A stretch of 64,000 bases of DNA, from assembly GCA_023376005.1 (NCBI GenBank), contig CM042152.1, forward strand, positions 80,600,479-80,664,478, in the 5' to 3' direction. The first letter of the stretch is position 1, and each line of letters begins with the position of its first letter. A program made the translations under genes and the position numbers. The notes beneath the pieces are model-generated. The model saw nothing but the letters and a program-made list of their open reading frames with translations. It had not been told where the DNA came from and did not search any database. Positions 13,901 to 29,400 of the stretch are shown piece by piece. This DNA is from Doryteuthis pealeii. Its lineage: Eukaryota; Mollusca; Cephalopoda; Myopsida; Loliginidae.

Positions 13901-16900
13901 AGCTAAACTTTTTCAACATCTTAATTATCTTATGTATTTTCATTTTTACTATTTTCTTTTTATTTCAATTTCAGAGTTCATCCCTGGGCATCACAAGTAT
14001 TAGCAGCAGTAACAGCACTCCCATGTCTGTATCTACTGGTACATCAATGGGGGCTAGTAGTAGTAGTAGTAGCAGCAGTTCTAATATAGGAAATCAAGTC
14101 ATCATCCAGCCTCCTCCTCCAAAGTCAGTGAAGAACAAATCTCTGCTCTGCAAACCATTTGTACAGACCAAAGCCACATCATGCCGTCCTCATACACAAA
14201 GCAAAGAAGTGCAAACAGGTAAGTAAAAGTTTGCAAAATGTCACATTTCATTCCCCTGAATTTGAACACAAACTTCTAAAGAAAAACATTTAATTTGGAT
14301 TATTCGGACTATTGTCCTCATCTTTATTGTTATCTTTACAACGTTTCGGCCGATGTGCTCTCTGGCCTTTTTCAGGTATTTCTTGTTGTAATCAGGAGCT
14401 ATCATGGAACTTCGAACCCTTTATTCAATCCACAGGGGTATCCTGTTCTCATTCCGCTAATCATAGCTGGGTACCAGTGTTAAGCTGTGTTAATTATTAT
14501 TCTATGTTACTGTCGTCCTTGACCAGGATTGGACCTGTCGCTTAGAACTGTATTAAATCAACACCTATATCCACCACGCTATGTGTCCAATTGGTTCCTG
14601 AGTCCGATAATAAATACCTGAAGAAGGCTGGAGGACACATCGGCCAAAATGTTGTACAGATAACAATAAAGATGAGGCCAATAGTCCAAATAATACAAAT
14701 TATCAAGCCTCATCTCAAAAATTCAGAGAAATAGAAAAAAAACATTTATTCTTGTTGCCTGTGAAGTAAACTGTATTGTCATTACTTGTTTTTGTCAAAT
14801 TATTCCTAGACAAATACCAATAGCAAGAATAAATTATTTTTGCTTAATATGGAATTAATTTTAAGGAAAATTTTACAGACTATATGAATGCTGTCACCTA
14901 TTTAGGTTTGGATTTCTATATCAACCTTTATGGGTTATTTAATGCCAAAGGCATTCTTTTAGAAGAACATTAGTGGTTCAAACTCACTTAATGTCTTAGT
15001 CCAGCATGTTGGTCATTATGCAATGTAGGCTACAGTCCCAGGCGTCAAAAAGGGCTTAGTTTTCGAGTTACGATGCTCTACAAGTAGCAGTAATAATTTT
15101 AGCGTAATTATTAATTAAAAATCAAAAAAGGCTAATAAAAAGTTTTCGCAATCGGTGGCATATCTTGATATTATGCGAAAAGTAAAATTTAAACGGACTA
15201 CTTCGCAAAAAAATACGAACCAAAATGGAGTAGCTCCGAAAACGGAATAAGCGAATGGGAATCGTATGCTCGAAATACGAATAAGTAAGAATGGCCACCT
15301 CCAGCGAAGAAGAAGCAACAGTTGTTAGCGAAAAAAAATGTTTTATGTGCATTTTACCTTCCAAAAAGCATAAATTGTATCATTTACTAAGAAACGTGGA
15401 CTCGCTTTTTAGAACTGACTTTTTAGAAAAAAAAAAATAGTATTTCGCATCATGTAAGTCACGTAATAAGCCATAATAGTATTTCGCATCATGTGACAAC
15501 AAGTCACGTAAATAAAATGAGTAATAAGCGAATTTGCTTTTTAGAAAAATAAAAAAAATAATAGTATTTCGCATCATGTGACAACAAGTCACGTAAATAA
15601 AATGAGTAATAAGCGAATTTGCTTTTTAGAAAAATTAAAAAAATAATAGTATTTCGCATCATGTGACAACAAGTCACGTAAATAAAATGAGTAATAAGCG
15701 AATTTGCTTTTTAGAAAAAAGACAAAAATAATAGTATTTCGCATATCGCGTAAATTTTGTTGTTTCTATTCATAAGTTCGGTCTTTATCTCTTTATTTAT
15801 ACTGTAATTAGTATCGAAAATGACCAAAACAATTTACGCCCCCAACATAAGGTGGGGTCAAAATTAAGTGACCTGAACAAAATGAGAAAGTTTTTGAATG
15901 CAAGATCGTTCATTGATAAATAAACACTGAAAGTTTCATTAAAATCCGATAATTCCCTGATTTTTGGTAAATTATTTTCTTAGGGGGCTAAAGTCATACG
16001 CATTTTAGGTTCATTAAAAAAAAATTTTTTTTCTAAAAGCCAGTTCTTTAATGAAAATTATATTTTGAAATTTTTCCTGAAGAAAAAAAATTGTTTACTT
16101 TAGTTACTAAAGCATTATTATTGTTTGCTTTAGTTACTAAGCATATTATTAGGAATTTTTTTTGGGTGTTTTGAGGGTCATTCATTTCATAAACACAGCA
16201 GCTGATGTTTACATTCCAGATAAAATCTGTAATCTCATTGGCTAATTGAATTCGGAGCTTCTATACGTATTTTAATCACTTAAAACTTATTTTATTAACT
16301 CTTGCGACAATAAACATGCGCGATAAAAAAATTGGAATTTTGGGGTGATATCATTTTAATATTAAAGGACAATTTATTCGGCCACTTTTTACATCCGACA
16401 CAATTGAACGATAATCGGCTTGGGACTGTAGCTAATGGGGATTCCCCCTGTTACCTTTTTTAAAACATCAGGGGAAATAACTGATAACTTATTGATAGTA
16501 ATGGTGTGGAGGGATATTCATAAGATTTTCTATCATTTATCATTGTTGTCCAATCTAGAAACCCAGAAATAAATGAGCATATTGAAAATTATGAAACCAT
16601 AGAATAATGTTTTGTATATGGTAAACTGTCTAAAGCAGTCCATGACTTTCCTCGGTGGCTATGTTAGTCTAACTGTATGGCAGCACCCTAAAATATATTC
16701 TCTATATCTTATCATTTAAACATGAGATCATTTCCATACAAGCAGCAAAAAATATAGAGATGCTTCAGTTAGAATTGGACAGATTTAGAGAATAAGTCAC
16801 TTTTATTTTCTCAATAATACAATTTCATCATAGAAAATGTTACATTTAAAAGAATTGCACACAATTTAAACCATTGTAATGTAAAGTAGGCAGGGTGGCT

Positions 16901-19900
16901 ATTGTCAGTATCAGCCAGACAGTGAAGGAGTCTATCCACTTTTCATTAGTGGTTGACCAGGGAGTGGAGCGCCACACATACTATCATCTCCCCACTTTGC
17001 TACTGTGCACGGAGTTGGCAAATTCCGGTATCAAAGTCCAGATGTGAGGTGGAAGCTCTACCGACTGAGTGGTTTATCTCAATTATTAGAGCATCCACCT
17101 ACTTTGTAATGTACAAGAGGTGATTAAACTGTAAAATATTAAAGGTATGAAGTTCACAGGAAAAGAGGATTTTATGAAATTTGCACACAAGGAAAAAATA
17201 ATGCAGTATAGAAAACTGGATAAATGTGCAGATTCAGTATTAGAACTATTGCATTGTTTTAATTGAACCTTTTTGCTAAAGGTATACACTTTTGTAGATA
17301 ATTATTTCAGGTTGATCAATATTAAAACTGATCATGGTTCAGAATTTACAAAATAATAAATTTAAATTACTCCTTAGAAATAATCATATTAATCACAAAA
17401 AAAAAAATCATCTCTTTGTCATACCAAAATGTCATTGTTAAAAGGATCATGTAATCTGTTTGAAATGAACAAATGTTTATAACTAAGAAATAGGTCATAA
17501 AAAATATTATGGACATTTATGCTATTTTGCCTGCTGCATATATTAGAAATAGATATTATAATCAAAGAACCAGTAAGACAGTGTTTCAAATATTCACTGG
17601 TACTAAACCAAATATTAATAATATTCATATTATTGGTCCAATTTCTGTTTACTTGCTGAATAAAAAGATGCTTAATGCCAGAATTTCTTTGATGTTTTTC
17701 TATTTCACTTTTCTTATTTATTAATGTTTATTTCAGATGGAGAAGCTGAAGCCAAAACTATCTTTGTTCCCGTACCAGTACCTATTTACGTCCCATTGCC
17801 AATGCCCATGTACAATACAGTGACACCTTTTCCATTTGCCGTACCTCTCCCAGTACCTATCCCATGTTTTATACCAACCACAAAGAAATCATCTGCCAGT
17901 ATTCTGAAACATATTAAAGTAAGTTGATTTAAAGAAACTTTTTCAAATTGAACATTTCATTTCTACTCGGTCGATGTTTCTTTCTTCATTTTGTCTATTA
18001 CAAAAACATTGAACAAAATTAACAGAAATTTGTTTAATTTTTAAAAATCTACAGATTATTATGATTATTATTATTAATATATAATTGTCTGATTTACTGA
18101 TGTAGTCTGAAAAGATGAGCATCAATATTTTAAGCAATATAAAAAAACTGGAAGTGGCTACCCGGCATCACCTGGGTAGAGGAAGGATTAAAAAAAAAAA
18201 AAGTTGTCTTGTAGATATATTATTACTAATTGCGAGTTGGATCCTTGCTGGACAAAAATCCCCACATGAAAAAGACGGCTGGGATGTCAGGAATTTTCCC
18301 CCAAATATGAATCAAATCTTCATTATTTTTTCATAAAAAGCAAGCTCTGGTGATAGTGAATGTGTATATGTATTTAATCTGTTGTTAATTGTTTTATTTT
18401 CATAATTTCCTCCAGACATACAACTGCCCTTTATATATGTATAGATAGATAACCTTTTATTAACCTAATCAAGTGATTTTCATTGTCATATTTTAAAATG
18501 ATTAATTATTTGAAGTAGATGATTGTCACTGTATTATCTTATTTATCTGTAAAGGAGATACAAGAAAAAATTCCAGCTGATCCATTTGAAGCGGAGTTGT
18601 TGATGATGGCTGAGGCTGTAGCGAATGCTGAACAAAGCTCAAGTGAAGAAGATGAAGAAATAGATCAACCTTCAAATGAAACAGATGATGATAGTAAGTT
18701 AAAATCTTATCAATTGGCCACCAAATGATTACATCATTTACATGTCATTCAATTATTTCAGGAATTTCTGAAGAATCTCTATAAGTTATATATCTATTAT
18801 TATATATACTATTTAAATTATCAATTCTATCAAAACATTTGAACAAACATTATAGAAGTATTTGTTTTAAATTAAGTCAATAGTCTGAGAATTGTGATCA
18901 TTTATAATTCAGTTTTACATTTTAGATGTTCATTTTTAAGTATTTATTTAGATACACAATTCTGAACATAATTTTATCTAATTTATCAGTTATTTTAGTT
19001 CTTATACTTTAATTTTATAAGTTTTACTCAAACTGGAAAATGAAGAACAATTTAATTTTTATCCAAGTTGCTTCAATGAAATATTTCATGTTAAAAATTT
19101 AGATGGGAAATGAAAATTAGAAACTTTTGTTTTTATAATCTTACTGGCATAACACAACATTAAACTTTTTTTTTTTTTTTTGTTAACTAAAATTCTAACT
19201 TTTTAGGATGACATGCTTTGAACAAAATAAACTCTCAAATTGTTAATTATAAAAGAGGGAGAAAAGGAAAGCACTAAAAACAAATGGACATCTGAGCTAT
19301 TATTTACCCCCCCCCTCTTTCTCCCATAAGGTCAAAACTTGTAACTGATTTATCTCCCTTGTATTGAATAAAGGATGAAAAAAAAATTACTCTGAAATTC
19401 ATTAAAATATAACATGAAATTGAATCTAAATAAAACACAGTTGCTAGAAATTCTTGAACTTTGAAAAGTTTGATGTGAAAAAGTTTCCAGCAAAAACAAA
19501 AACAAACAAAAAAAACAATTTTCAATTGTTTCTATTTTTCAAAAAAAAAGAATTGCAGGTTATTAAGTGGAGGAATCAAATTTTGATGATTTGAGTTTTT
19601 CAGGTTAAATGATTTCCTAACGTTTGTATTATCTGATTATTTATGTGAGATTAACATTTAAGTGTTTTTTATATTTCAGAACTAACCAATACCAGCCAGG
19701 TGTCTACTGTTGCTACTGCTGCTGCTGCTGCTGCCCCTACTCCTCAATGTGAAAACTCTACGGCCCAAAACACAGTGACCAACTGTAGCAAAGACTTTGA
19801 TGATGAGGTCCTACAAATGTCACTGAATATCACTGCTGCTGAAATCTCGGAACCTTCTCTAGATCTGGAATCCTTCCTTGAATTTAATCCTCCACTTGGC

Positions 19901-20115
19901 TCATGTGAGCGGACTTTTCTTTTTCTTTCTCTTTTTGGTTTTCTCTTTTTCATCTTGCTTGTTAAAATAGACTCTTTTCAATTTACTGCTTATACCAATG
20001 GCTTCTACTTTTAGTGTTGCTTCTCTTTTAAAATTACCTTTTTAATTATACATGCATTATTTGCACATTTCTCTTACACTTCATACTTCATTCTAAAGAA
20101 CTTTTTCCTTTCTCA

Positions 20116-20146
<31 letters not shown>

Positions 20147-23100
20147 AATTATCCTTCACAAAGTTTTTTCTCTTTTGTAAATCAAAATATGAGTATGCCA
20201 TAATGTTTTTCTGATCCCTGTGTTTCTAAAGATTTACTAAAAGAAATATTTGAAGACAACTAAAACAAATTCAATAACCCAATATCTGACCCACAATTTC
20301 AAAATCATTACTTCATTATTTTATTTATCTTATCACTTCATCAAAAACATTATCATTATAAATTTGGTTATTTCTGTATATATGTAACCTTACACTGTTG
20401 GTACTTTTTGAAATTTTGGATATTTTCTTTCCTCATTGATGAACTCTTTGATTTTATATAGACTGGTATTTACAGTTAATAACACTTATCAATTTTCATT
20501 TCTCTTTGTAATCATTGTCAGTTGAATCTAAGCAAAAGAATATCTCTAAATTTAAAGAGATTAACAACTCTATTTATAGTTGTTGCTTATCTCAGCACTG
20601 ATGATATTTTAAGGGCTGCCATTTTGTACCAATTAAAAGATGTCAAATTATTGGATGATTGTATATGCATCTCTTATTGGCATTTGAAAATAAATGAAAA
20701 TATTTCATAAATACAAAAAAAGATATTTCAGAATAAAAAAAAAAAGAAGAAAAAAAAGGGCCTTCTGGATTGCAGTAATATCTTCTAAGAAGACTCTGAA
20801 AAGTCTAAAATATTCTGCATTATTCATAAAGCTTTAATTACTATTGTTTATCATATTGCTTAATTATACTGTTTGATTGAAATAGATATTGTTAATTTTC
20901 TGCTTATAAGAATGAAGTATTAAAATTATTAATTTAAAAAGATGGATCCTATGGAATTTTGTAATGATTTTGTTATTAATCCAATGTAAATCAAATATTT
21001 GTCATTAATATCATTCCATTATGTTTTATCTTTGTGTTGTACACTTGAGTGCATTATGTAAAACAAGGGTTCATAATAAAGTTAATCTTTATTGCAATAA
21101 AAGTGTTTATAAAATTTGCTGCCATCTTGCTGGCCATTTTTTATTCTTTTAATCTTTTAAGTATTTATTATTTACTATTTGTTAAAAACAAAAAACAAAA
21201 CCAGAAATCAGTGGTGAAAGTTTGAAGTTTCAATTTGTGACATGAATTTTATTTTGAAGATATTTTTGACGAAACTGACAGCCAAATGATTGGTAGGAAA
21301 TGCTTTAAATTTATCTAATTATTTCTAAATAAATTATTGAAGTGGATTTTAATTGCTGTTTTCTTCAATTAATGGATTTTTTAATATTTAAAATTTGTTC
21401 ACTAATATTGGAGAAACCTTTTTTTTTTTTAATATATTTTTAAATATACATATATGTATTGAATCAATTGATGTAGATTCCTGAATACTAACCCTATTAA
21501 TTTCACTCTAACAACTTCAGTTTTAACCTACACATAATATACTTATTTCTTGACTATAACCTCACATATGCAAAAGTATTTGACTCTTAGATTATTTTCT
21601 TTTTTTCTGATTATTTTGAACTTAACTTGATGATATTTATCTGAATAAGCATTAATCAAATGATTTACAATGTGAATTGGTGATAACAAAAAATTGATAT
21701 TATTCTTTTATTCATTATTAAAGTAGGCAGAGTGGCCTATTGTCTGTATCAGCCAGACAGCGAGGGAGTCTATCTGCTTTTCAATAGCGCTAGACCAAGG
21801 GGATTATTTTATGCGTCTGAGGTGGAGCACTACACCTACCATCAGCTTCCCACTTTACTGCACAGAAGCTGTGCTAATATGCTGAGTGAGTGAACCCGGA
21901 CGCTCTACCAACTGCAGTGGAAAATAATCTAGGGCAGTGTTTCCTAAGGTTTTTTTTTTTTTTACCCCATGTCCCATCATGACAACTTAAACAAATTAAT
22001 ATCCTTCTTATTATATATCTTGTGTTAATAAGAACATTGATATAATTGTTATGATTAATGTAAAGTTTATAGGAAAAGGATTGCTGTGAATGAAGCAAAC
22101 AATATCTGAATATATCTGAAAATTTTAAAAGTTAATCTGTTAAGAAACCATAACATGACTTGTCCATAGAATGATTTTTGTATTTCTCACTGAAATTCCA
22201 TGTTGCTCACTTGGGGGAATTTGTGTGCTACATGTTCAGAATCATTGATCTAAGGGTTGAATATTTTTGCATACAACTTTAGCTTTCACATGGTGATGGC
22301 ACTCTATCAAAAATAATGGTATGAGTAATTTGATTCATACATGTATATTTTTTTCTTCCTTTTTTTTCTTTATTTTTTTTTTTATTATTAAATAAATATT
22401 TATGTAGTAATAATTTAATTTTTTAATTGAATAAGATTGTTGTTTTTGGTTGTGGATTTCCCAACTACTTATCAGTTTTACCAAATCCAAAAATAACTTT
22501 TCTTGTTTGTGTTGTATTGTTCTTTAGGATAAGACACAATTCTTTAAGATATAATGGTATATAAATTTCTATTACCAAATAGCTCTTTTTAAATGTCATG
22601 TATACATTTTTCTTAGTTTATCTATAATAATCAATGAAATAATATTTCATTAAGTAATTCTTCTGTTAATGCATTTTTATTTTTTATTTTTGTTCTTGTT
22701 TTAGCAAATTCAACTTCTGATCTAAAGAATCGAACTGACCTCAAGTCCAAGCAAGTAGGACGTGGCGGTAATAAACGTGCTGCAGTAACCGGTGCACGAG
22801 GTGGTCGACGCAATAAGCGCATACGTGTTGTGGAAGATGAGTCCCCGTTGCTAGAAGGAGAAGGTGATAATGCTGATGGTCAGCATGTATCTCCTGATTC
22901 TAATATGCATTTGAAATACACATATGGTGTCTATGCATGGCGACAGTGGGTTGTACAGAAAAATGCTCAACTTGAAAAAGTTTCAAAATCTGGTCCAGGC
23001 CGATTAAAACTATTCAAGACAGATCTTCTCCAGTGTACTCCTGATGAATTGAATTATTCACTTTGCCTTTTTGTTAAAGAGGTGAGGAAACCCAACAAAG

Positions 23101-23443
23101 AAGAATACTCACCAGATAGTATACACTACCTGTGTCTGGGTAAGTGATCATTACAATTCTTTTCAATAGACATACAGTGAGGCGGATTGCTTTTTGATTT
23201 AGTGCATCCTGGAATGCATGCATTTGCTTTGAACGACTCCCCGGGAAATTTGATGGATACCAACTAAAGTTTCTTAATAAATTGTAGGGTTTTTATTTAT
23301 GAGGAAACAACTAAAACTGGATATTTAACGTTAATTAAGCAACTAGTCTAGAAGGAAAACTGAATCCAAACCTCTTAAACTCTGTTTAAGAAATTGACCT
23401 TGTATCGCAACCTACTCATTCGGAGGGGTTGGTAAATGTGTTG

Positions 23444-23486
<43 letters not shown>

Positions 23487-26400
23487 AATATTTGACTTTT
23501 TTAAGTGTTAGAAAGATGTTATAAAAATTCTGGTTTATGTTTAAACATTTTTTACAATGACAAAAGAAAAATAAATATGATATGAGGACTTTAGCAAAAG
23601 GCTTCAACATTTTGCATGTCACAAAAAGGATTGAAATTTTTTTTATTTATGTTTATAAGGTTTTTAAAAGTAAATTTCACTGTTATTTTAATTTTTGTTT
23701 TATAATTTCATGTTAGTATCCTAATCTATTGAAACCTTAACCTTTGAACTTCAAGTAACTTATGTAGTTATTTATTAAATTTAGCTTAGTTATGGTACAA
23801 GGCCAGAAATATGGAGGCACTTAGTGAGAATTTGCTCAAGTACCCTATGTAGAACCAAAAATCAACAGTCACTTCCAAGAAGTTGCTCTGTTTTTATGTC
23901 ATAAAAATTATTTAAGTTTTTACTTATGGTTAAAAAAAAATGAAGTAATTTTTGCTCTTTTTATTTTTGTTTTAGTTCTATGATTGAATTTATAAAATGT
24001 CTTGTATTTAAAATGCATTAATACATTATATATTGTAATGATGCCAATTTAAAAAGAAAAATATCAAATGAATTTTTGTATTTTTATTTCTGATAAAATA
24101 AATAGATTACTAATCTGAAAATGTTGCCATTAAAATTATAAATTTTCTGCATGTTTAAAAAATGATATAATTGTATTATGTTTAAAAATGTTTTTGTATT
24201 TCTATTAAATATTTAACAAATAATTTTATTGTAGGCATCCAACAATATCTATTTGAAAATGGAAGAATTGACAACATTTTCACAGACATGTATTATGAGA
24301 AGTTTACAGAATGTCTAAATGAAATTTTGATGCGCTATGAACCCAGGGTCAATGGACTTGGTAAGAAATAAATTACCTTTTTTTTTCTTTTTTCTTTTTT
24401 CCCCTTCTTTGTTTTTTATGACTATTCCTCATTTGTCTGATATGTATTTTTATTTGTTCTCCTTCATTGCAATCCTTATTTTGTATTTATGAACTTATTT
24501 CTATGTATAATGCATTAATACATAATAACAATTTTACAGCTAACAGAACTTTTTATATTAAAGAATTAATCCAATTATTACTTACATAAGAAAACCTGTT
24601 TGCTTCCAATATGGCTTTTGCTAACACAGTTTGCTGCATTTTGCCTATTTTATTCCAGTTGTCATTTTTATTAACACTTCAAAGAGAATGCAAAATAATT
24701 TTGTTGATCTATTTCAGTATTTAATATTTAATGAAGTATGTTTACGTAAATATATTTAATCAAACTTAATGCAAAATTAGAGATTCTCTTTAGAACAACT
24801 TCACACATCAATTATCATATAAAACTGAAAAACAGTAACATTTGATTTTACAGAAATAATTATGAAAATAAGCAGGGCAGTGGAGTTGCAGTTGGAAGCA
24901 ATTTAAGGAGTCACTGGAGTCAGAGTTGGTAGAACTATACTGACTCCGACTCCAGTTGAATTCACACTTTATATAGCCATAGTTTACTTTGTAAAGTTAT
25001 ACAATTCACTCTTTTATAAATAAATTATAAAAAATATGGTTTTATATTTATTTGTAAGTTTTAATAATTTAATTACATAAAGACGAGTCAGAGGTGCTTA
25101 AAATAATGGAGCTGAAGGTTTTGTTTTCAGAATCCACAACTCTGAAAATAAGATATAATACTTTATTCTTTGGGGAAAAAAAGAAATTATGAAATATTGA
25201 GTGTGTTGTCCCATTGAGTTTCTGGTAGACAACTGGATACTTGGGGGTTAAACTCATTACCCCTGATGTTCAGGTGTGATCTTTGTTGGTTTAACTGTGA
25301 TAAGAAAGCATGTGATATCACTGAATATAACCATAGGTCCACATGAGCAACAAAGCTTAAGGCTTGTTTGAGAGTCAGTGATTAATAAGACAACAAACAA
25401 CCAAACGTTTTGTACCCACTCAAAAGTTGAAACTAAGATTCCATTCCAATATCTCCTACCTGAGGTTGAACTTAAATCTGCCAGATCTTGTAAGAGAATC
25501 AACTTTTAAGAAAGCTTCTGTTTGCCTGCCTTCCACAAGATGATCACAGTTAATGTTTTACTTTGCCAGTGAAGGCCATGCAAGAATATGCGCCCTCTGC
25601 TGGGCGTAAGTATTTAAGTTTTAATGTAATGAAATATATTCAATTAGAAAGACTAATGAAATTAAATAAGAACATAAATAAAATAAAAATACAAAAGCAT
25701 ATAAAAAGATTAAATTTATTTTAATTATATTTCAATTGATTTCTATAAAAAATCATTCATAGGATTGAATTTAATATGTTGGAGAATAAAACAATAATAT
25801 TAGAGATCAATAACACCAAGTAATTATTTATTAAACCCAGTTTTGTTAAAACCAGTAGGCAAATTAACCCCACTGTATATTATGTAAGCCTTTATTTTTA
25901 GTGATATATAACACACATCGCAGGAATTTAAACGCATTAATAACATGGGCTGTTTTGAGGCAAATCTATCTCAGATTTTCTTAGACATTATTAATAAATA
26001 AGATTTATTCAATGATTTTGACTATAAGTTAAATACTCATAAACTTACGAAATTCCTGAAATGTGTGATGTAGTTTCAACAGACAAATAGACCAAATCTC
26101 CATTATTAATAGATTGTCTTTTCATTTCTTAAATAAGTTATTTGAATGTCTCAGAATTTTATCCTCATTTTGATTGTTATATTCAAAATGTTTCAGCTGC
26201 TGTATCCTCCAGTCTGCTTTAGGTATCTCTTTGTTGTAGTTGGTAACCTTCAGTGAATTTTGAACCAAACTATTTATTCAATCCACAAAAGTAGACATGT
26301 CTTGGAATATTCCTCATCGATTAATTTGTCTCTTTAGTTATTTTGACAAGTAGCAACAGGATAGAATCATTTGTTAATGGCTTCAAGTTGTAGTCTAACT

Positions 26401-29400
26401 GGACAATCAGAGTTCAATCCCTGGGCCCAGAAAGAAAAGTGTTACAAGATTACTGATATTTTAAGGCATGTATAGCCAAATGAGAACATGTATTGAATAA
26501 AAGGTTTAGTTCAAAATTCCTTGAAGGTTACTATGACAAAAGAGACACCTAGAGAAAATCTGGATGGACAGTGGCCAAAATATTAAGAGTTTAACATGAA
26601 AACAACAGCCCAAGTAAAATAAATAATATAAATATTATTACAATTACATTTATGTATTTTTGAATAATATTACTACTTTAATATATTAAGTAATAATTTT
26701 ATCATTTGTAGCATTCTTTTTTCTTTCTTTAAATTTTTCTTTTATTTATTTTTTTTGCACCACTTTTAAAATGATTTTCTTTCTTTTTAATTTCCAGGTC
26801 AGTTAGTGTGCCGTATAGAGGAGGAGCACCTGTGGGAGTGCAAACAATTGGGTGCCCATTCACCTCATGTCCTACTCAACACTCTCATCTACTTTAATAC
26901 AAAACACTTTCTACTTAAGAATCCTGAAGATCACATCAAGTTGTCTTTCACTCATATCATGAAGCACTGGAAGAAAGGCACACCTGGAAAAGGAGGTTCC
27001 GGGCGCTGTGTTTACCTCAGATATTACTGCAGTACGCCTTCTATTAGATGTAATAGCCAATCAGGAAACTGCCACTATCTTTACTATTGCACAACTTTAT
27101 TGCCAATACAAATCACATCTTTATCTTTGGGATTGTTTTATTGTAAAGAAATTGGAATTAACTTATTGTGCATTATCTATTACTATCTTTATTTTAATTT
27201 TAATATTGCTTTCAATTTGTTGGAGGCCGTGATGTAATGGTTAGAGTCGTGGGAAATGGACTCATCGCCCCGAGTTCAAATGGTGGACAAAGCTACAGTT
27301 TACATAGCGCTAATACCATTGGGAAATGTATGAATTCATCTACTCTCTCTCCTGCTTTGGGTAAATAGTAGGGCAAACTGGGCTCTTTAACCTTGGTTAG
27401 TCTAGGAGAAGGAAAACTGAATTCAAACCTGTTAATCTCCGCTTGGGGTGGTCACTACTAGAATTGGCTCAGTCCTAATTAACGATCTAAAAAATTAGAA
27501 TTTTGTTATTGAAATTGAATAACAGTTGATGCATTGTTTGGGGGGGTTGTCTTTGATACATGTAATCAATTGATAAGAGAAAGAAATCATTTGAAATAGG
27601 ATTTCCTCTAAGTAAAAAAAAAAGTAAAGTTGGCAGAATGACTTATTGTTGGTATCAGCCAGACATCGAGGGAGTCTATTTTCTTTTTGCTAGCACTAGA
27701 CCAGGAAGATTTTTGTGCTGATGTAAAGTGACACACCTACCGTCAGCTCCCCATTTTACTGCATAGATCAGATTACCCAAGCTGTGCTACTCATGCACTG
27801 AGTTGACAGGAACCTTATGATTCTTTGGTGGGTGCTCTATTGACCGAGTTAAACTGAGATCATATTGGATAAAGGATTACAAAACATCAGTTTTATAATT
27901 TAATTTGTTCTTGCTTGGTTTTGACGTAATAAGGATATAGAGTTGGCTTTTTGTCTGCAAATATCAATTATTTGCTGTTGGGAATTTTGATTGGCTGAAT
28001 TAGCATGATTAATGTTACATTTGTTTATTGTATATATAAATGTAAAACATGTTACAAAATGATTCCTAGTGGATGAGCAGTCACGAACTGCAAACTCCAC
28101 TTAGGCTAGACGGTTGGTCAGAGAGGCCCCCTTGATCAATCGGCTGGTCACGTCAAGCCCTAGCACCTATATGATTGTCCAACCCTACTGTCCTTATGGC
28201 AACCCCCAACCCTTTTTATCATATATGTGCTAGAAGGTGGTGGTGGAGGGTCTTCATATCCTTGGAATGATGTTAAACTCTATCTGATGGTGAGGTTCCA
28301 GTTCTGGAGGTTTGGGGAATGTGGAGTACCCCTTCATCACCATTGCTCCCTGGTCCACTCTGACCTGGAGTGGTAGTTCCTGTTAAGGTCCCATCTATGG
28401 GTTAAATAGAAAAATGTTTATAAAAAAAGCTGAGTATCCATTAAGAATGAATTTATTTCAAAACTTTGTTGGCATTAAATAACCCTCCGAAGTTGATATG
28501 CTGTAAAACAAAACACAAACAAACCAACAAAATGGTTCCATTGTTCTAACATCATTTGATAAATACAATCATCATAAAAATAAATTTAAAGTCTAACAAT
28601 GTCTGGAAGTGCCTAAAAATTCTGAATTGCTTTTATAAATAGCTAATACATTTGAATTTAATGCAAATTTCTTAAAGCATTGCATTCAAGTTGGAACTTA
28701 CTTCCAACGAGGAGGTACATCTAGCATTAATTTTTGTTGTCGTTAGAAATGGAATCAGTGACTTGAGTTTAAATCTTGGACAAGGCTGTTTGTATTTCAC
28801 TTTTGTGCTAATGCCCTTGAGAAAGTCATGAATCTATCACTTCTCCCTCTAGCTATGAGCTTTACCCTGCCAGTGGTTGAGGAGTTAGGCAAATACCTAC
28901 TTCCATGGTGTAAATTTCAATAAACATTTAACATGGAACAAAATGTATAGGTTGGTGTTATTAACTGATCAGTGGTTGCCTTATTTTAATGGTAATTGAC
29001 AATTATATTGCAATCAAAAAATATGTTTTTCCATCTGTTTCTGAAGAAAATGGTTCTGTTAGCTTTTTTATTCTTTTTTTTTTTTATGAGTTTGTAATCT
29101 GTACCTAATCATTAATCTCATCAACCTCAATAAATGACAACTTTGATTAAAGATTGCTGGTACTAATATATTTTATTAGTTTTATTTATTATAAATTTAC
29201 TCTTAAAAGAGAAACTTGAAAGCTCAAAATTGACAATCTTTTAAAATTTGTAATGTATAATACATTGAAACAAAAAAAAAAAATTCCAATTTCTGCCCAT
29301 ACATTAGAGAGAAAAAAATGTCTTATTATTTTCAAATTGGCAATAAATAACATTGTGCTTTGTTTAATTAGTCACAGTTTTCTATACGGCATTTAGTGAT

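Noticed and set aside
15430..15750. CRISPR-like array
   Set aside because: Contiguous 85-bp tandem units without unique spacers, inside a eukaryotic transposon.
19700..20014. Extension of the ZMYM exon to the stop after 20011
   Set aside because: The tail is hydrophobic intronic translation. The GTGAGC donor at 19905 keeps the phase with the next conserved exon.
26806..27237. Full 143-codon frame as a single exon
   Set aside because: Family similarity stops near LRYY and the remainder is AT-rich intronic translation.
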